30,797 nucleotides of DNA, from the NCBI GenBank assembly GCA_037138535.1, contig JBAXIG010000013.1, positions 1-30,797 on the forward strand, given 5' to 3'. This stretch comes from GCA-2737595 sp037138535. GTDB lineage: Bacteria > Actinomycetota > Actinomycetes > Nanopelagicales > Nanopelagicaceae. The notes under the pieces are model-generated. The model was not told where the DNA came from. It worked only from the letters and a program-made list of their open reading frames with translations, and made no database searches. The stretch's first letter is position 1, and each line of letters begins with the position of its first letter. Below, piece after piece: positions 7,533-15,479 of the stretch. Both the position numbers and the translations under genes were made by a program.

Positions 7533-8295
7533 TCCAGCGCCCTTCTTCGTGAGCCACCTTGATGTTCATACCGAATGCCAGCGATACCGTGACGCTATTG
7601 ATCACATCTTCTATGAGTCCAGCAGACATCACTGCTCCCTCTTTAAGGATGATGGCGTGCGTGGTGCCTATGGGGATCTCCTCGAGATGGTGAGTCACCA
7701 TCACCGTGGCAGGAGAGAGCGGATCGAGTGCAATGATGGCCAATTGAAGGAGCATGGATTCACGTGCCCCTATGTCCATGCCAGCAGCAGGTTCATCAAG
7801 GAGCAACAGCTCAGGATTAGGCATCAATGCTCGTGCCAATTGCACACGCTTCTTCTCACCCTCGCTTAATGTTCCAAAAACTCTCTCTGAGAGATGATCG
7901 ACCTCCATCAGATGAAGCAGAGAGTGCGCCCGAGCAATGTCCTCGTCCGCATACTCTTCGCGCCATCGACCGGTAAAACCCCACGCAGCCGTGAGGGCAA
8001 TATCGATGACTTTTTCACCAGTTTCGAATTGATCTAAGAGCGCAGCAGAGGTGAGCCCGATGCGAGGACGAAGTTCAAAAACATCGACCGCGCCAAGACG
8101 TTCATCCAGAATTTCAACCGTGCCCACGGTGGGGAAGAGTTGGGTAGCCAAAATTCGCAGCAAGGTGGTCTTCCCAGCTCCATTGGGTCCAATAATCACC
8201 CAACGTTGCCCTGCACCCACCTCAAAATCCACCTCTTTGAGGATCCAAGATTCCCCTTTACGCACCCCTACTCCGGTCAGACGCGCGATGGACAT
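7519..8295 (-). CDS. ABC transporter ATP-binding protein
   Basis: Single ABC ATPase of 258 residues. Walker A GPNGAGKTT is at 36-44, the signature LSEGEKKRVQLA at 143-154, Walker B LLLLDEP at 163-169 and the switch histidine in MVTHHLEE near 199-206. No permease gene accompanies it. A stand-alone ABC ATPase next to serB is a recurrent actinobacterial arrangement (for example the Rv3041c/SerB2 neighbourhood of Mycobacterium tuberculosis). Its cellular role is not established. It heads the minus-strand run down to alkA and has a leaderless-type -10 just upstream. Confidence 0.9.
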   Translation of the reverse strand: MSIARLTGVGVRKGESWILKEVDFEVGAGQRWVIIGPNGAGKTTLLRILATQLFPTVGTVEILDERLGAVDVFELRPRIGLTSAALLDQFETGEKVIDIALTAAWGFTGRWREEYADEDIARAHSLLHLMEVDHLSERVFGTLSEGEKKRVQLARALMPNPELLLLDEPAAGMDIGARESMLLQLAIIALDPLSPATVMVTHHLEEIPIGTTHAIILKEGAVMSAGLIEDVINSVTVSLAFGMNIKVAHEEGRWSART

Positions 8296-8301
8296 GCGCT
8301 T

Positions 8302-8307
8302 AACCTA
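8302..8307 (-). promoter_or_regulatory. Candidate -10 of a leaderless promoter for the ABC ATPase gene
   Basis: TAGGTT on the minus strand ends exactly 6 nt before ATG 8295. The whole divergent spacer is only 33 bp, so there is no room for a long untranslated leader and no Shine-Dalgarno sequence is visible. It faces an equivalent element for the opposite gene at 8317-8322. Confidence 0.6.
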
Positions 8308-8316
8308 CCGGTTTCA

Positions 8317-8322
8317 TACCCT
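8317..8322 (+). promoter_or_regulatory. Candidate -10 of a leaderless promoter for the unrecognised gene
   Basis: TACCCT ends exactly 6 nt before GTG 8329. This is the mirror image of the 8302-8307 element, with 9 bp between the two hexamers. It supports GTG 8329 as the start of the downstream gene rather than an upstream codon inside the ABC ATPase gene. Confidence 0.55.
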
Positions 8323-8328
8323 TGCTCC

Positions 8329-8958
8329 GTGGAGATCCTGCCTCGGAACGTATTACTTGCCTCATGGCTCAATTCTATTCGTGAGGGCAAAGCCGGCTTT
8401 GACGATCTCTACCAAGCCCTTGGCACTCTCGACCGGTTTTCCGGTCAGCCAGCCCATGAAGCTCTCATAGGTTCAGCCCATGCCTTTTTCGTGGGCAATC
8501 AAGAACTCTTACACGTAGGTTCAAAATCATGGCTTTCACATAACAAAAGTTCATGGGAGGCGAGTCCGACTCGAGTGCCTGAGATCCACACGCACTCGCT
8601 CAAAGAGGCTGCCCGGCTACTTTCCTCCGCCGTTGATGAGGCGCTCCACCTGCTCTCACCGATCGAGGTTGCCAGTGATAGAGGCGTGCCGCTGCGAGCC
8701 AATATTCGTCAACATATCGCTGATGTTCTGCGAGATTCGAGAAGTTTGTTTCCGCCATCAGCGTGGAAGAATTCAGGTCTTATTGAACGTGGCATTACTG
8801 TCCTAGTGATCGCAGCGGTTGCAGCCTTGGATAACGGTGGAGCTGTAACCGCGCACGAGATCAATCTTCGTAGCCTGGAGATTGGTCGACTACGCACTGC
8901 CGCGCGCGAGGCCCTTGTCCTTGGTACCGAAGCCTGGAGCGCCCGACCGATCCACTAA
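8329..8958 (+). CDS. Uncharacterised protein encoded upstream of serB
   Basis: I do not recognise this 209-residue protein. The frame is open upstream to 8140, but that part lies antisense within the ABC ATPase gene. The GTG at 8329, preceded by a leaderless-type -10, is the better start. The protein appears mostly helical and soluble, with no signal peptide or membrane span. It includes a hydrophobic helix near the C-terminal third (ITVLVIAAVAALDNGG) and an Ala/Leu-rich helix (AARLLSSAVDEALHLLS). It stops 3 nt before the serB ATG, so it is co-transcribed with serB. No catalytic motif is visible. Confidence 0.75.
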   Translation: MEILPRNVLLASWLNSIREGKAGFDDLYQALGTLDRFSGQPAHEALIGSAHAFFVGNQELLHVGSKSWLSHNKSSWEASPTRVPEIHTHSLKEAARLLSSAVDEALHLLSPIEVASDRGVPLRANIRQHIADVLRDSRSLFPPSAWKNSGLIERGITVLVIAAVAALDNGGAVTAHEINLRSLEIGRLRTAAREALVLGTEAWSARPIH

Positions 8959-8961
8959 GAT

Positions 8962-10140
8962 ATGCAGGTGCGCACCGTCCTCTATTCCTTCAGCGGTGGC
9001 GACCGAAGCGGTATCACATCGCGGATCTTCAATGCGCTCGCTCAATTCGACGTCAACGTTCTTGATGTAGGTCAGGTTGTCCTTCGTGGCCGCTTAACCG
9101 TCGGCGTACTCATCTCTGCCCCACTCGAAGAATTGGAGAAATCGCTACGTCACCGATTATCGGAACTGGCTGGCGAACTTGGTCTGGAGTTGTTCATACA
9201 ACCGGGTGAAGGTGATTCTACGAACGCTGAAGTGGGCGTGCACCTCACGCTCATGGGTATGCCACTTCGTCCGCAGGCGGTAGCCAGTATCACGCAGGTG
9301 ATATCTGACCTTTCTGGCAACATTGAACGCATTTCGCGCGTCTCTGATTATCCCGTTGTAGCGATCGAGTTCTTTGTGAGTGGCGTAGATCTTTCTACAA
9401 TCAAGACGCTGCTAGCCCCCATCGCAAAAGAGAACGGCGTGGACATCGCTGTGCAACCAGGGGGGCAAGCGAGGCACTCGAAACGCCTCGTCATGCTAGA
9501 TGTTGATTCAACTCTTATTCAAAATGAAGTTATTGAACTACTGGCAGATCGAGCAGGATCGGGAGAATTGGTCAAGGCGATCACCGCTCGAGCGATGAAC
9601 GGCGAAATAGATTTCGCCAACGCCTTGCGTGAACGCGTGGCCACCCTGGCGGGTCTCACGCAGAAAGATATTGAAGAGGTACAAAGCATCATTCTCCTCA
9701 CCCCGGGTGCTCGCACTCTGGTCGACACGCTTCACCACTTGGGAATACACGTAGGTGTGGTCTCTGGTGGATTTATTGAATTCGTAGCGCCATTAGCCCA
9801 ATCACTCGGAATCAAATTTGTGCGCGCAAATTCTTTGGAAATCATTGAAGGAGTCCTCACTGGAAGGGTAATTGGACCGATAATTGATCGAGCCGCAAAA
9901 GCAGAAGCATTGCGCGAATACGCGGCTTCAATGTCGATACCGCTTGCTCAGACCGTGGCAATTGGAGATGGCGCAAATGACCTCGACATGATTGCCGCTG
10001 CTGGTCTCGGAATAGCTTTCAATGCTAAACCGTTGGTAGCGCATGCTGCAGACGCGGCAATCTCAGCACCCTATCTAGACAGTGTGCTCTTTCTCTTAGG
10101 AATTACGCGGCGAGAAATTACTTCTTACCAGGGCGGCTAA
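8962..10140 (+). CDS. serB: Phosphoserine phosphatase with N-terminal ACT domains
   Basis: Last enzyme of serine synthesis, hydrolysing phosphoserine to serine. The N-terminal half (about 1-170) contains two ACT-like regulatory modules, as in mycobacterial SerB2. The HAD phosphatase half begins with DVDSTL (180-185, nucleophile D180 and acid D182), then S268 in SGG, K313 and GDGANDLDM at 335-343. Length 392 fits the two-ACT type. ACT modules usually bind amino acids, so serine feedback is likely but not shown. Its last 23 bp overlap the convergent nitrilase-like gene. Confidence 0.96.
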   Translation: MQVRTVLYSFSGGDRSGITSRIFNALAQFDVNVLDVGQVVLRGRLTVGVLISAPLEELEKSLRHRLSELAGELGLELFIQPGEGDSTNAEVGVHLTLMGMPLRPQAVASITQVISDLSGNIERISRVSDYPVVAIEFFVSGVDLSTIKTLLAPIAKENGVDIAVQPGGQARHSKRLVMLDVDSTLIQNEVIELLADRAGSGELVKAITARAMNGEIDFANALRERVATLAGLTQKDIEEVQSIILLTPGARTLVDTLHHLGIHVGVVSGGFIEFVAPLAQSLGIKFVRANSLEIIEGVLTGRVIGPIIDRAAKAEALREYAASMSIPLAQTVAIGDGANDLDMIAAAGLGIAFNAKPLVAHAADAAISAPYLDSVLFLLGITRREITSYQGG

Positions 10141-11032
10141 AAGTAAAAGGTGTATCTGCTGGGCCCTTGAGTAAATCGCTGTACTTTTCTAGCAAATCGA
10201 GATTCCTATCTGCTAAATGATCGAATGGTTGCCCCACACTCGACCCAGGAGTGAGAGAGACCATTGCCTTGTTGGGGTCGATCAAGGCACTCACCCAACA
10301 TTCATGTGAAGAAGCGCGCGCGATCACTTCGGCAATGGGTGTAACAATCATAGAATTTCCGAAGTAAATTGTGCCTGCTGGGTCGATGCCCACGGCGTTG
10401 GCTCCCACCATAAAGAGATGATTGTCGTATGCGCGCGCTCGATTAGTGAGTTCCCAAATATCTGCCGATCGGAGGAAGGCAGAAGGGCGCGCGATAAGTT
10501 CGGCTCCTTGAATCCCCTGGATTCGACTTAACTCTGGGAAATCCCCGTCGAAACAAATAATCATGCCAATCTTGCCAAGTTCCGTATCCACCACACAGAC
10601 ATCGTTACCGGGAACTACCCATCCTCCTTGGCTCAACATCTCGGCGCAGAATGGATGAGTCTTTCGATAGATGCCAGCAATTTCACCTGAGGGCAGGATG
10701 ATCATGGAAGAGTTATAGACAATGCCCCTGTCCGCACCGCGCTCGTAAGTCGCGTGCACAATATGCACGCCGAGACGTTTAGCAACTTCTTGAATCGGAG
10801 AGGTGAGTCTGCCTGGGAGTACGTCTACCAAGTCCCACAACTCTTCCGGGCTGCATCCCGGAGAAAAACCAGTGGTGACAGTCTCCGGTAAGACAACTAG
10901 TGCGGCTCCCGTATCAGCCACACATCGCTCGATAAATGAGACTGCCTTTTGAAGATTCGCATCAATGGACGAAGATGAGAGCTCCCCAGCCACGGGAGCA
11001 ATTTGAATCGCCGCAGCAATGAAAGTTTTCAT
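10118..11032 (-). CDS. Nitrilase-superfamily carbon-nitrogen hydrolase
   Basis: Amidase of the nitrilase superfamily with the Glu-Lys-Cys triad at E50 (VLPET), K124 (YRKTHPF) and C160 (MIICFDGDFPE). Length 304. Members hydrolyse linear amides, N-carbamoyl compounds or nitriles; the exact substrate is not readable. I start at ATG 11032, which overlaps the CoxG stop by 4 nt (ATGA), rather than at an in-frame codon at 11047. Being last in the permease/Mo-hydroxylase run suggests that it cleaves a ureide or amide product of the pathway, for example an N-carbamoyl intermediate. That is inference from position. Confidence 0.88.
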   Translation of the reverse strand: MKTFIAAAIQIAPVAGELSSSSIDANLQKAVSFIERCVADTGAALVVLPETVTTGFSPGCSPEELWDLVDVLPGRLTSPIQEVAKRLGVHIVHATYERGADRGIVYNSSMIILPSGEIAGIYRKTHPFCAEMLSQGGWVVPGNDVCVVDTELGKIGMIICFDGDFPELSRIQGIQGAELIARPSAFLRSADIWELTNRARAYDNHLFMVGANAVGIDPAGTIYFGNSMIVTPIAEVIARASSHECWVSALIDPNKAMVSLTPGSSVGQPFDHLADRNLDLLEKYSDLLKGPADTPFTFSRPGKK

Positions 11033-11622
11033 TGGGTGATAAGCCACCCTAGAAGTACTCCTGCGAGGGCAATGACTGCCCCCACAAGGAGCGAAGATGT
11101 ACTCGAAGCCTGCCGCGTCGCAGATTCCTTACGAATACTTACACTTCCAGCTTCGCTCTGTTGGACAACGGCGGCGATACTGCGGTCACCGCCAAGATAA
11201 CGATTTACCGCCGCGAAGAATTCGTTTGCGGTCTTCTTGGACACCCCGCTGAGCACCCGTTGACCCACGCCACCAATGACTCCGCCCACCACTGCATCCG
11301 CTTCATAGGTGAGTGCGCATCCTTCGGCACTCTCCGCAAGATTGACCCTGACATCTGCTTGCACCGTTCCTGGCCCACCCGAGCCACTTGCTTTGAGAGT
11401 GAATGCGTGTGGAGCGTTCTGGTCTGCCAGCTCTACCAAGCCGTTGTATGTGCCCTTAATGGAGGCGACGCCGGCGGTGATGGTCATGGCGTAACTCGTG
11501 GAACCAGTTTGTTCTAATGCTTGACAGCCAGGAATAGTCTGGAGAAGGACGGCTGGGTCATTGAGCGCAGCAAAAACGGCAGCTGGAGAATGATCCAACG
11601 AATAGCTTCCAATGATCTTCAT
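11029..11622 (-). CDS. CoxG-like SRPBCC protein with C-terminal membrane anchor
   Basis: CoxG-family protein of 197 residues. The first 150 residues form an SRPBCC-type domain with the signature SPAAVFAALNDPAVLLQTIPGC near the start. A variable linker and a C-terminal hydrophobic segment (about 176-196, LLVGAVIALAGVLLGWLI) follow, as in CoxG, which anchors carbon monoxide dehydrogenase to the membrane. It probably tethers or matures the adjacent Mo hydroxylase. ATG 11622 overlaps the large-subunit stop by 4 nt; upstream in-frame codons lie inside that gene. Co-occurrence with Mo hydroxylases other than true CO dehydrogenase is common. Confidence 0.88.
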   Translation of the reverse strand: MKIIGSYSLDHSPAAVFAALNDPAVLLQTIPGCQALEQTGSTSYAMTITAGVASIKGTYNGLVELADQNAPHAFTLKASGSGGPGTVQADVRVNLAESAEGCALTYEADAVVGGVIGGVGQRVLSGVSKKTANEFFAAVNRYLGGDRSIAAVVQQSEAGSVSIRKESATRQASSTSSLLVGAVIALAGVLLGWLITQ

Positions 11623-13997
11623 GCGTTCTCCTTCATGGTGCGGCGTAATTCCCATAGCTCGCTTGGGGAAATGGGCATGCGACGGATTTCGAAGCCTTCA
11701 GCATCTTCAATGGCACTTGCAAATACTGCCGAACCAGGGATGACACCGGCTTCTCCTGCGCCTTTGATACCAAGTGGATTGAGTGGCGAAGGAGTTTCCA
11801 GGTGGCCCGCTTCAACTGTGGGAATTTCAGTGGCATATGGCATGAGGAAATCCATGAAAGAGGCATTTTGCAACTGCCCACTCTCGTCGTAGGCCATGCG
11901 TTCAAAGAGCGCACCGGCTACTCCTTGGGCGACGCCACCATGTATTTGTCCCTCAACAATCATGGGGTTAATCACTCGACCACAATCGTGAACAACCACA
12001 TATCGCAGGATCTTCACTTCGGCTGTCTCCGGGAGAATTTCGATAATGACCGCATGCATGCCGTTGGCAAATGTTGATGCCATCGGCGAGTAATAATCTT
12101 TGCCCTCCAACCCAGGCTCTTGATCTTCTGGTACAGGAGGTTTGGAGGTGTCCCCCACCGCAAATTGGGTGGCCGCTTTCGCCGACTCGTCGAAGGCGTA
12201 TCTGAGGGGATTAGAAAGCACAGCAACAGTTTTGAGTGCAATGGACTTCGCGTGGTCGCCCTTTACCCGAATGATGCCATCAACAATTTCAAGATCTTGC
12301 GGATCGCACTCAAGAGCCTCGCCCGCAAGTCGGAGCGCCTTATCTCTTACCTGTCGGGCGGCAAGTGCAATAGCGTTTCCGCTCATTACTGCAGCTCTAG
12401 AGGCGAACGTGCCCACAGCATACGGGAAGCGGCGAGTATCTCCTGTGGTGACGAAAACGTCGTCAATGGGAACACCGAGTTCGTCGGCAACGATCTGGGC
12501 AAAGACTGTTTGATGGCCTTGGCCTTGGCTTGTGAGACCCGTAGCAACATTAATTCGACCGCTTGTTTCCACTTGCACGAAGCCACCTTCGTATGGGCCC
12601 ACTCCCGTTCCTTCAACGTAACAAGCAACACCAATGCCGATTTTGCGCCCCTGCGCGGCATATTCACCGCGCATGGTTTCAAAATCATCCCAGCCAACCA
12701 TTTTTTTGAGCATTGCCATAGATGCTGGGAAATCACCTGAGTCATACTCCAGTGGCCGTCCATCTTGGAAGATCAAACCTAGGTCGTAGGGCATCTCGTG
12801 CGGTTGTATAAAGTTTCGTTCACGGACCACAGTTCTATCCAGTTTCAAGTACTTAGCAATCGCATCGACCGTGCGCTCCATAGCGAAAACGCCTTGAGGT
12901 CTTCCAGCGCCGCGGTAAGGAATGACTAAGACAGTGTTGGTAAAGAGGGAAGTAAATTCGACCCGGTATGAAGCAGGCTTATAAGGACCAAGCAATTGAG
13001 TTGATGTGATGAGCGGAATAATAATTCCGTATGGCGTATATGCCCCATTATCATGGAAAAACGTGACGTCTAATCCAAGGATGCGGCCTTCTTCATCGAA
13101 TCCGACCTCGATGTGATGCTCTTGAGCTCTTTCATGGGCCGACGATATGAAGTGTTCGCGCCGATCTTCACTCCACTTAACAGGGCGATTCAGCTTGCGT
13201 GCCGCCCAAGGGATGAGAACTTCCTCTGGCCATGGGTGCATGATCTTCACGCCGAATCCGCCACCCACATCGGGGGCGATGCACTCGACTTTCTGCAGCG
13301 GAAGATCAAGTTTGGCTGCCACGGCGGCCCGGACACCAGTTGAGGTTTGCGTTGAGGACCAAAGACGCAACTCTTGTGAATCTTCCTCCCAGATAGCGTA
13401 AACGCCCTTACCCTCGAGAGGAGAGCACGCGCTTCTTTCAATAAAGAGATCTAGCGAAAGTTTATGAGGAGCCGACTTGATCATGGCACGTGCGTCGCCG
13501 ACTTCTTTGACAGAGTGTGCGCTGACATTGTTTGGAACACTTGAATGCACCGCATTGTGTGCCGCTTTAGCGTTTTCAATACCGACAACTGGTTTCAAGA
13601 TTTCATACGAGACCTTAATGAGGTCCACAACATCTTCAGCGACATACCGATCTTCTGCGATGACCATGACAATGGCTTCGCCCACGTGGCGGACATACTC
13701 ATTAGCGAGTGGATACCCAGTTCTGCCGTTGAGGAGGGCGGGATGAGGGATGAGTAAGGGTAGGGGTTCTGCAACACGACCCTCGAGATCTTCGTATGTG
13801 TAAATTCCAATCAACCCGGGTACGTCAAGAGCATCAGCGACGTCGATATCCAAAATGCGAGCAGAGGCATGTGGACTACGGAGAAATGCCGCCGCCAAGG
13901 CGTCGTGTCCTAGATCATCGAGATAGCGTCCCTGGCCAGAGACTAAACGGGGGTCCTCCTTGCGCAGGATAGGTTCACCAAATGATTTAGTGGTCAT
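11619..13997 (-). CDS. Molybdenum hydroxylase large (Mo-cofactor-binding) subunit, form II CoxL type
   Basis: Xanthine-oxidase-family catalytic subunit of 792 residues binding molybdopterin cytosine dinucleotide. The cofactor-binding GGGFG is at about 245-249. The active-site loop reads PYRGAGR at about 360-366. True (form I) CO dehydrogenase has AYxCSFR there, so this is form II and probably not a CO oxidiser. The catalytic glutamate lies in GAGEAG near residue 749. Related enzymes hydroxylate purines, pyrimidines, nicotinate or aldehydes. The start at ATG 13997 overlaps the small-subunit end by 11 nt. The neighbouring nucleobase permease and ureide genes point to a nucleobase substrate. Confidence 0.93.
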   Translation of the reverse strand: MTTKSFGEPILRKEDPRLVSGQGRYLDDLGHDALAAAFLRSPHASARILDIDVADALDVPGLIGIYTYEDLEGRVAEPLPLLIPHPALLNGRTGYPLANEYVRHVGEAIVMVIAEDRYVAEDVVDLIKVSYEILKPVVGIENAKAAHNAVHSSVPNNVSAHSVKEVGDARAMIKSAPHKLSLDLFIERSACSPLEGKGVYAIWEEDSQELRLWSSTQTSTGVRAAVAAKLDLPLQKVECIAPDVGGGFGVKIMHPWPEEVLIPWAARKLNRPVKWSEDRREHFISSAHERAQEHHIEVGFDEEGRILGLDVTFFHDNGAYTPYGIIIPLITSTQLLGPYKPASYRVEFTSLFTNTVLVIPYRGAGRPQGVFAMERTVDAIAKYLKLDRTVVRERNFIQPHEMPYDLGLIFQDGRPLEYDSGDFPASMAMLKKMVGWDDFETMRGEYAAQGRKIGIGVACYVEGTGVGPYEGGFVQVETSGRINVATGLTSQGQGHQTVFAQIVADELGVPIDDVFVTTGDTRRFPYAVGTFASRAAVMSGNAIALAARQVRDKALRLAGEALECDPQDLEIVDGIIRVKGDHAKSIALKTVAVLSNPLRYAFDESAKAATQFAVGDTSKPPVPEDQEPGLEGKDYYSPMASTFANGMHAVIIEILPETAEVKILRYVVVHDCGRVINPMIVEGQIHGGVAQGVAGALFERMAYDESGQLQNASFMDFLMPYATEIPTVEAGHLETPSPLNPLGIKGAGEAGVIPGSAVFASAIEDAEGFEIRRMPISPSELWELRRTMKENA

Positions 13998-14490
13998 CGC
14001 GCACCCCAGAATCAATCAGTTCAGCGGCTCTCATCACTGATTTGATAATGTTTTGATACCCCGTGCAACGGCAGAGATTTCCTGCAATCGCCTCCCGGGC
14101 CTCTTCCTCCGTGGGATGTGGATTCTCCTTCAAAAACGCATGGATCGTAGTAATGAATCCTGGCGTACAGAAACCACATTGCAAACCGTGTGACTCATGG
14201 AAAGCGCGCTGAACAATCCCCAAAGACCCATCGTTGTTGACCAAACCTTCAACTGTGGTCACCGCAGAGCCGGTGACGCTCACTGCGAAAATAAGACAAC
14301 CGCGCACTGGCTTACCCTCGAGCAAGATGGTGCAGGCGCCGCAGACTCCGTGTTCGCAGCCGACGTGAGTGCCAGTAAGGCGCAAGTCGTGGCGGAGGAA
14401 ATCAGAGAGTATTCTTCGAGAAGGAACTCGCGCGCTCAATGGGGTCCCATTGACTGTGAGTTCTACTAGAAATAATTCCTCGGGATTCAT
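13987..14490 (-). CDS. Molybdenum hydroxylase small subunit, two [2Fe-2S] clusters
   Basis: Electron-transfer subunit of 167 residues. The plant-ferredoxin-type cluster uses C45, C50, C53 and C65 (GCEHGVCGAC). The second, helical-domain cluster uses C105, C108, C140 and C142 (QCGFCTPG and CRCTGY). This is the complete CoxS/XdhC-small-chain pattern. It passes electrons from the Mo site to the FAD subunit. It overlaps the FAD-subunit stop by 4 nt (ATGA) and the large-subunit start by 11 nt. Confidence 0.95.
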   Translation of the reverse strand: MNPEELFLVELTVNGTPLSARVPSRRILSDFLRHDLRLTGTHVGCEHGVCGACTILLEGKPVRGCLIFAVSVTGSAVTTVEGLVNNDGSLGIVQRAFHESHGLQCGFCTPGFITTIHAFLKENPHPTEEEAREAIAGNLCRCTGYQNIIKSVMRAAELIDSGVRDDH

Positions 14491-15332
14491 GGTCGTCTCG
14501 ATTCTGCATGAACACGGGCCTCGGTGAGTGCTCTTACTACAAGGGTTTTTACAAGTTGACGACGGTAATCAGCAGTAGCATGAATATCTGTATCGGGTTC
14601 TATCTGCGCTTGCACTTTAAGGTTTAACTGCTCGGGGTCTCCATGCACGCCCATCACATCGATCACCAACGGTGTTCCACCAACCGAGAATATGGCAATT
14701 TTTGCGGACACCATTTGGTGATCAAGAACTTGCACTAAAGCGCAGACCCCTGCGAGTGCATAATCACCATGTCTGCGGGCAACTTCCTGGCAAGAACTCC
14801 CCCAAGTGTTATCTAATACAGGGAATGACACACCAGTGACTAGTTCACCATGTTGTAATGAAGATTCGAGTGGCCCCACGAAAAAATCGGCTGCCAAAAT
14901 TTCGCGAGTTCCTTGATGGTCTGAAACGTGAATCCGGGCCTCAAGCAACGCAGCTACAGCAGTGAGCTCTCCGGCAGGGTCTGCGTGTGCAATTGAGCCC
15001 ACTGATGTTCCACGATTGCGTATTACAGGATGTGCTACGTATGCCAGCGCCTGCGCAATCATCGGGACATGAGTTTTGACCAAGTGGTGAGTGAGGACCT
15101 CTTGGTGTCGGGCAATAGCTCCAATCCACAAGTCTGGCCCGCGTAATTCAATGCCAGAAAGCTCCGTGAGCCCATTGATATCTACCAATACCTCTGGAGC
15201 CGCTAGTCGCATCGAGAGGAGCGGAGTGAGGCTCTGACCGCCAGCCAGCACCTTGGAGTTGTGACGTTGCAACGCCACCACCGCTTCCGAGATGGAGCGA
15301 GGCCGCACGTATTGGAAACGAGAGGGCTTCAT
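14487..15332 (-). CDS. Molybdenum hydroxylase FAD-binding (medium) subunit, CoxM type
   Basis: FAD subunit of 281 residues of the CoxM family, passing electrons from the iron-sulfur clusters to the final acceptor. FAD-contact loops are AGGQSLTPLLSMRLA (31-45) and TSVGSIAHADPAGE (about 109-122), both characteristic. It is first of the M-S-L-G order common for this enzyme class. A purine-rich GAGAGAGAAG stretch lies 8-17 nt upstream of ATG 15332. A candidate -10 (GATAAT, minus strand, 15370-15375) lies inside an inverted repeat, so it may have a promoter separate from the permease gene. Confidence 0.93.
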   Translation of the reverse strand: MKPSRFQYVRPRSISEAVVALQRHNSKVLAGGQSLTPLLSMRLAAPEVLVDINGLTELSGIELRGPDLWIGAIARHQEVLTHHLVKTHVPMIAQALAYVAHPVIRNRGTSVGSIAHADPAGELTAVAALLEARIHVSDHQGTREILAADFFVGPLESSLQHGELVTGVSFPVLDNTWGSSCQEVARRHGDYALAGVCALVQVLDHQMVSAKIAIFSVGGTPLVIDVMGVHGDPEQLNLKVQAQIEPDTDIHATADYRRQLVKTLVVRALTEARVHAESRRP

Positions 15333-15370
15333 TGAACTATCTTCTCTCTCTTTGGTAACCGAAGGATGAA

Positions 15371-15405
15371 TTATCGCCTAAGAATCCAAAAAAGCCAGGC
15401 GATAA
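15371..15405. repeat. 9-bp inverted repeat upstream of the Mo-hydroxylase genes (operator or hairpin)
   Basis: TTATCGCCT (15371-15379) is perfectly complementary to AGGCGATAA (15397-15405) with 17 bp between. The left arm overlaps a possible -10 (GATAAT on the minus strand). It could be a repressor operator at the coxM promoter, or a third stem following the two hairpins at 15410-15475. In the minus-strand transcript the loop contains a run of six U. Confidence 0.5.
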
Positions 15406-15409
15406 CGCA

Positions 15410-15443
15410 CGAAAGGCGGGTGGATTCCTCCACCCGCCTTTCG
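15410..15443 (-). terminator. Perfect 15-bp GC-rich hairpin downstream of the permease gene
   Basis: CGAAAGGCGGGTGGA and its exact complement enclose a 4-nt loop. It directly abuts the hairpin at 15444-15475 and lies 36 bp beyond the permease stop. There is no immediate T-run on the minus strand; the nearest is about 20 nt further. It should stall transcription or block 3' exonucleases, reducing the flow from permease to coxM. Confidence 0.6.
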
Positions 15444-15475
15444 TAAAGGTCTGATTCTAGAGAATCACACCTTTA
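15444..15475 (-). terminator. Second hairpin immediately after the permease stop codon
   Basis: TAAAGGT/ACCTTTA (7 bp) encloses a single C-C mismatch and then TGATTCT/AGAATCA (7 bp) around a 2-nt centre. The element starts 4 nt after the TAA of the permease on the minus strand. With the neighbouring 15-bp stem it forms a tandem hairpin pair. There is no T-run, so it may be a processing or stability element rather than a terminator. Confidence 0.5.
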
Positions 15476-15479
15476 GGGC

